From: Crotophaga sulcirostris
Lineage: Eukaryota > Chordata > Aves > Cuculiformes > Crotophagidae
Reading direction: 5' to 3'
DNA: 64,000 bases
Assembly: GCA_013397455.1 (NCBI GenBank)
Contig: VYZB01000218.1
Coordinates: 1,214,776-1,278,775 of the forward strand
The first letter of the stretch is position 1; every line of letters begins with the position of its first letter. Positions 62,001 to 64,000 of the stretch are shown here, piece by piece. Under the pieces are notes generated by a model. That model made no database searches, was not told the origin of the DNA, and saw only the letters and a program-made list of their open reading frames with translations. The position numbers and the translations under genes were made by a program.

Positions 62001-63407
62001 GTCCCTTCCCTCCCAACACAGACACAGGATGTACATGCGTGACACAGGAGATATGCTGATCATCTTTGCATTATAGTTTTCAAGTCTTACTTTTTGATTT
62101 GGTATGAACAGAAGTATCCTGAACATCCCAGGAAAGGAGTGAGGGCGGTGTAAATTCATGTTGTGTTAATTTACCTCATTCCCTCTGCAATTGTCATGAC
62201 CTGAAGGAGTAGCTTCTCAGAAAAGTGCTACAGGGAGCATTTTCAGCATTTTCGAGTGTTATGTAAAGTTAAATCACTTGTCTTTTGTCACCATGTCATA
62301 TTTTCAGTGGCTCTGGGCCAGACAACAAAGTAACAATGAGATTGAAGCCATTTATCTGAATAACTCTTCACTGGTCACCACAACAACATTGGTTACAACT
62401 GACCACAATGCCCTGGTCACTGCAGAAGAACCCACTAGGTCTGGTGGCTCAGACTGGGTAACAACACTTGGGTCTGCTCATATGGGAGGAAAAAGAAAAA
62501 GAAAGAGAAGAAGAAAAAGAAAGATAAAAAGAAAGANNNNNNNNNNNNNNNNNNNNNNNNNNNNNNNNNNNNNNNNNNNNNNNNNNNNNNNNNNNNNNNN
62601 NNNNNNNNNNNNNNNNNNNNNNNNNNNNNNNNNNNNNNNNNNNNNNNNNNNNNNNNNNNNNNNNNNNNNNNNNNNNNNNNNNNNNNNNNNNNNNNNNNNN
62701 NNNNNNNNNNNNNNNNNNNNNNNNNNNNNNNNNNNNNNNNNNNNNNNNNNNNNNNNNNNNNNNNNNNNNNNNNNNNNNNNNNNNNNNNNNNNNNNNNNNN
62801 NNNNNNNNNNNNNNNNNNNNNNNNNNNNNNNNNNNNNNNNNNNNNNNNNNNNNNNNAAAAGAAAAAGAAAAAGAAAAGAGGAAAGGAGGAAAGGAGGAAA
62901 GGAAGGAGGAAGGAAAGGAAAAGAAATAATGAAAAGAGGAACCAAACCAGTGCTGAGTTTCCAGCTGGCACTAATCTAAGCCAAACATGCCACATTGCAA
63001 CTTCTTTTTCAGCATGCTGTTCAAGTGCTGCATTTGTTTCTGCATTTTCAAATAGCAAAAAAGAATCAGACACTTTTTTTCCATGATAAACTAAAAAATC
63101 CCTCAACTCACCAAATTCAGTATCAAATAGGAATAGCTTATTAAAATTACTTCTGAGGCGCAAGAGCTTGGGGACATTGTGTGGGACTGATTGTGGACCT
63201 GCATTGGAAGCAGAACATGAGGATGAGCATGCCACTATAGCCTAACACTGCCCTTTGCTGTTGCTGCTGTTGGCAGAGGGGAAGGCTGGCGGTGAGGCAG
63301 GAGCATTACTTACCTCTCATCAGCGAGTTTGATAGAGACATTGCAGACGCCCAGCCTCCAGCTTCTTGCAATTTGCTGGTGTTTTGATTTGTTCCCTCAT
63401 CATCCAT
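49904..63407 (-). CDS. ASB9: ASB9 gene: ankyrin repeat and SOCS box protein 9, seven coding exons
   Basis: Spliced CDS, in transcript order: 63407-63314, 57736-57657, 56475-56368, 55447-55297, 55020-54886, 53594-53403, 50028-49904. Every intron is GT-AG, phases are 1,0,0,1,1,1, and the total is 885 nt = 294 codons plus TAA, the length I recall for human ASB9. Seen: an N-terminal tail (residues 1-34), six ankyrin units starting near residues 35, 68, 101, 133, 166 and 198 (each with an SPLH/TPLY-type motif), and a SOCS box (about 257-294) with BC-box residues L258 and C262 and a Cul5-box-like LPDEL at 283-287. Family knowledge: ASB proteins recruit Elongin B/C and Cullin5-Rbx2 to ubiquitinate bound substrates; ASB9 binds brain-type and mitochondrial creatine kinases. 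Near-identical ankyrin stretches to human ASB9 (e.g. NGVTxDWHTPLF, DLASPIHEAA) separate it from the paralogue ASB11. No frameshift or internal stop is seen, so the gene looks functional. Confidence 0.95.
50029..53402 (-). other. ASB9 intron 6
   Basis: 3374 nt with donor GTGCCC and acceptor TTTCTCCAG. Holds an in-frame TAG at 53394-53392, an AATAAA on the minus strand at 53203-53198, a G-run cluster on the + strand at 50720-50746, and otherwise unique AT-rich sequence without recognised exons. Confidence 0.85.
53403..53594 (-). CDS. ASB9: ASB9 coding exon 6 (ankyrin 6 and linker)
   Basis: 192 nt completing codon 190 (Gly), encoding residues 191-253 and the first base of codon 254. Contains ESPLHVAAR, LLIDFGAD and KNAEGKRPMELV, matching ASB9 ankyrin 6 and the linker before the SOCS box. 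Acceptor TTTGTGTTCAG. The donor AAG|GTGCCC is weak; reading through it adds Gly-Ala-Pro and stops at TAG (53394-53392), a possible route to a SOCS-less isoform. Confidence 0.94.
53595..54885 (-). other. ASB9 intron 5
   Basis: 1291 nt, donor GTAAAA and acceptor TTTGTGTTCAG. Unique AT-rich sequence; no repeat family or extra exon recognised. Confidence 0.85.
54886..55020 (-). CDS. ASB9: ASB9 coding exon 5 (ankyrin 4/5)
   Basis: 135 nt completing codon 145 (Gly) and encoding residues 146-189 plus the first base of codon 190. Contains HLGTPLYVACENQQ, an ASB9 signature ankyrin segment, and ends LLES. Acceptor CCTTTTAAG, donor GTAAAA. Confidence 0.95.
55297..55447 (-). CDS. ASB9: ASB9 coding exon 4 (ankyrin 3 and start of 4)
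   Basis: 151 nt encoding residues 95-144 and the first base of codon 145. Begins VNGVTVDWHTPLF and ends DLASPIHEAAKR, both highly conserved in ASB9. Acceptor TTTCCTCCAG, donor GTAACC. Only 276 nt of intron separate it from exon 5. Confidence 0.96.
55448..56367 (-). other. ASB9 intron 3
   Basis: 920 nt, donor GTGAGT and acceptor TTTCCTCCAG. Unique sequence with nothing recognised. The 276-nt intron 4 (55021-55296) is likewise plain. Confidence 0.85.
56368..56475 (-). CDS. ASB9: ASB9 coding exon 3 (ankyrin 1/2)
   Basis: 108 nt, exactly 36 codons (residues 59-94), phase 0 at both ends. Acceptor ATTCATCAG, donor consensus GTGAGT. Encodes the second ankyrin unit with VSPLHEACLGGH, nearly identical to human ASB9, and ends in LLKHGAQ. 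Confidence 0.95.
56476..57656 (-). other. ASB9 intron 2
   Basis: 1181 nt, donor GTACCC and acceptor ATTCATCAG. Contains a short (AAT)n microsatellite at 56816-56839; otherwise nothing recognised. Confidence 0.85.
56816..56839 (+). repeat. (AAT)n microsatellite
   Basis: Imperfect AAT repeats, about eight units with one interruption, in ASB9 intron 2. Confidence 0.85.
57657..57736 (-). CDS. ASB9: ASB9 coding exon 2 (ankyrin 1, first half)
   Basis: 80 nt: completes codon 32 (Asp) and encodes residues 33-58, including DWSPLHDAAIHGRLL, the first ankyrin helix pair. Acceptor is TTTATACAG, donor GTACCC (weak after the T at +2). A second AG lies 10 nt inside the exon (TTTGTTTCAG), but using it would shift the reading frame; the chosen site keeps the human-like DxVSDW motif. 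Confidence 0.92.
61121..61173 (+). repeat. 32-bp tandem duplication with internal sub-repeat
   Basis: GAATGAGACTATTTATCCAA occurs at 61121 and 61153; the 11-bp core AATGAGACTAT also occurs between them at 61140. In ASB9 intron 1. Confidence 0.9.
61579..61648 (+). repeat. 35-bp tandem duplication
   Basis: Two 35-bp units starting TTTCCTTC at 61579 and 61614, sharing TTGCAAGGGACTTTGAAATC exactly and differing only in the short CTGTG/CCAGC stretch. In ASB9 intron 1. Confidence 0.9.
62485..62939 (+). repeat. Polypurine (GAAA/GAAAA/GGAAA)n tract with gap
   Basis: Both flanks of the 62537-62856 gap are almost pure purine: GAAAA/GAAA repeats on the left, AAAAG then AGGAAAGG repeats on the right. 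The hidden sequence is therefore presumably the same simple repeat. It lies in ASB9 intron 1, where the transcribed RNA would be pyrimidine-rich. Confidence 0.9.
62537..62856. other. Assembly gap (320 N)
   Basis: Run of N inside the polypurine tract of ASB9 intron 1; typical of a simple repeat that could not be assembled. Its length may be an estimate. Confidence 0.99.
63314..63407 (-). CDS. ASB9: ASB9 coding exon 1 (start codon)
   Basis: Encodes residues 1-31 and the first base of codon 32. ATG is at 63407-63405 in good context (G at -3, G at +4), ten codons after an in-frame TGA at 63440-63438, which supports this start. The exon ends in SLSNSLMR followed by a consensus GTAAGT donor; human ASB9 has LSNPLMG at the same place, and this motif located the exon. 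The rest of the N-terminal tail is poorly conserved, as expected of a disordered segment. From family knowledge, this tail contributes to creatine kinase binding in human ASB9. Confidence 0.88.
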
Positions 63408-63437
63408 CTCAGCCCCGTCTCTCCAATTTCTGTTTTT

Positions 63438-63473
63438 TCACTTCACAGTCAGTCTCAAGAGTTCAAATTCCAT
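63438..63473 (-). other. Upstream ORF in presumed ASB9 5' UTR
   Basis: ATG at 63473-63471 (A at -3, G at +4, a strong context) opens 11 codons ended by TGA at 63440-63438. It is in frame with, but terminated 30 nt before, the ASB9 ATG. If the transcription start is further upstream without an intron between, ribosomes would meet this uORF first, which would usually damp translation of the main frame. Confidence 0.45.
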
Positions 63474-63659
63474 CGTCCCTGGTGAGCGCCCAGTAGTGGG
63501 AGTAATTTATTAAACAGACTCTGTGTGCACGAGTCAAACAGAACTTGCAGCAGACTGGGACATGGTGCTGCCAGCACTTTGTGCAGAAACTCGAGTACCT
63601 GGGTTGGGATGTAACAAAAACAGCTCCCTGGCTGCCCTGGGAGGTGGCCAGCAATTCAG

Positions 63660-63760
63660 CGAAGCGAGAGATGTGCCTGATGTCACATCCTCCCCAACAC
63701 GACGTCCAATCGGGGCACCCGCCGTCCGTTTTTATCAGGAAGGAAATTCTTCGTTTGCCA
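63660..63760 (-). promoter_or_regulatory. Candidate ASB9 promoter segment
   Basis: About 250-350 nt upstream of the ASB9 ATG the sequence becomes locally CpG-richer. On the + strand it holds a CRE-like TGATGTCA (63678-63685), GACGTC (63701-63706) and CCAAT (63706-63710). A CRE/ATF-type and an NF-Y-type motif so close together are common in vertebrate promoters. No clear TATA box is placed. The transcription start is not determined from sequence. Confidence 0.35.
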
Positions 63761-64000
63761 AAAAAACAAGACAGACAGAGCCAGTTCAACTAGTTGAGCA
63801 AATTCTGCCTGCAGGGGATTTGCAAAGAAAAGCTGCACAGATAGAGCACACATGGATCTGCGTAACTCCCAAGCAAGTTATTTGCAGGCAACTTTTCCAC
63901 TCACCTCCCTGGACATTGGAAGCTGTGCAAAACCACCCTTCTTATCTGCCAAGCCCATGACAGTATGCAAGAAAGAGAGAACCCAAATGCCTGCTGCACA

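Larger units (their letters stand above)
57737..63313 (-). other. ASB9 intron 1
   Basis: 5577 nt including a 320-nt N gap, donor GTAAGT and acceptor TTTATACAG. Contains two small tandem duplications (61121-61173, 61579-61648) and a long purine tract (62485-62939, pyrimidine-rich in the transcript). No further exon was recognised, but the gap prevents a complete reading. Confidence 0.8.

Noticed and set aside
62278..62979. 233-codon open frame on the plus strand with a Lys/Arg-rich tail
   Set aside because: Created by the gap and by GAAA-type simple repeat coding for KRKRK; it is antisense in ASB9 intron 1.
62435..63235. 266-codon open frame on the minus strand next to ASB9 exon 1
   Set aside because: Most of it is the N gap and the pyrimidine tract. 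Only about 95 codons are real sequence (62953-63235), with no recognisable domain; it lies inside intron 1 just after a consensus donor.

Overview
The window is vertebrate nuclear DNA, almost certainly from a bird. It is AT-rich, has no densely packed ORFs, carries many CR1 (chicken repeat 1) LINE fragments ending in the usual ATTCTATG-like 3' repeats, and holds avian-type ERVL-like LTRs. It also has two runs of N (43069-43353 and 62537-62856), which are assembly gaps. I see no bacterial genes, CRISPR arrays or rRNA/tRNA genes.

One protein-coding gene is convincingly present: a complete ASB9 orthologue (ankyrin repeat and SOCS box protein 9) on the minus strand, in seven coding exons between 63407 (ATG) and 49904 (end of stop). 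I assembled it by hand from exon to exon. All six introns are GT-AG, all phases agree, and the seven pieces sum to 885 nt, i.e. 294 codons plus TAA, the same length as I recall for human ASB9. The product has a short N-terminal tail, about six ankyrin repeats and a C-terminal SOCS box, and should be the substrate receptor of a Cullin5-Elongin B/C ubiquitin ligase. ASB9 is best known for binding creatine kinases.

Layout: 1-49.9 kb is a gene-poor flank downstream of ASB9. It contains CR1 pieces (132-265, 7958-8022, 21500-22582, 28853-29422, 32608-32690, 34878-35915, 41095-41162, 43047-43585), two neighbouring ERVL-like LTRs in the same orientation (11429-12019 and about 12290-12690), an LTR-end remnant (24686-24731) and otherwise unique sequence without recognisable exons. 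49.9-63.4 kb is ASB9. Its first intron (5.6 kb) contains a long purine/pyrimidine tract interrupted by an assembly gap. 63.4-64 kb is the ASB9 5' UTR and a candidate promoter with CRE-like and CCAAT motifs.

The most interesting observations are a likely SOCS-box-less ASB9 isoform made by read-through of intron 6 (in-frame stop right after a weak donor, AATAAA about 190 nt further), a short upstream ORF with good start context in the presumed 5' UTR, and a Cys substitution inside the SOCS box. I found nothing that looks like a wholly new system. Most short ORFs in the window are chance or repeat-derived.
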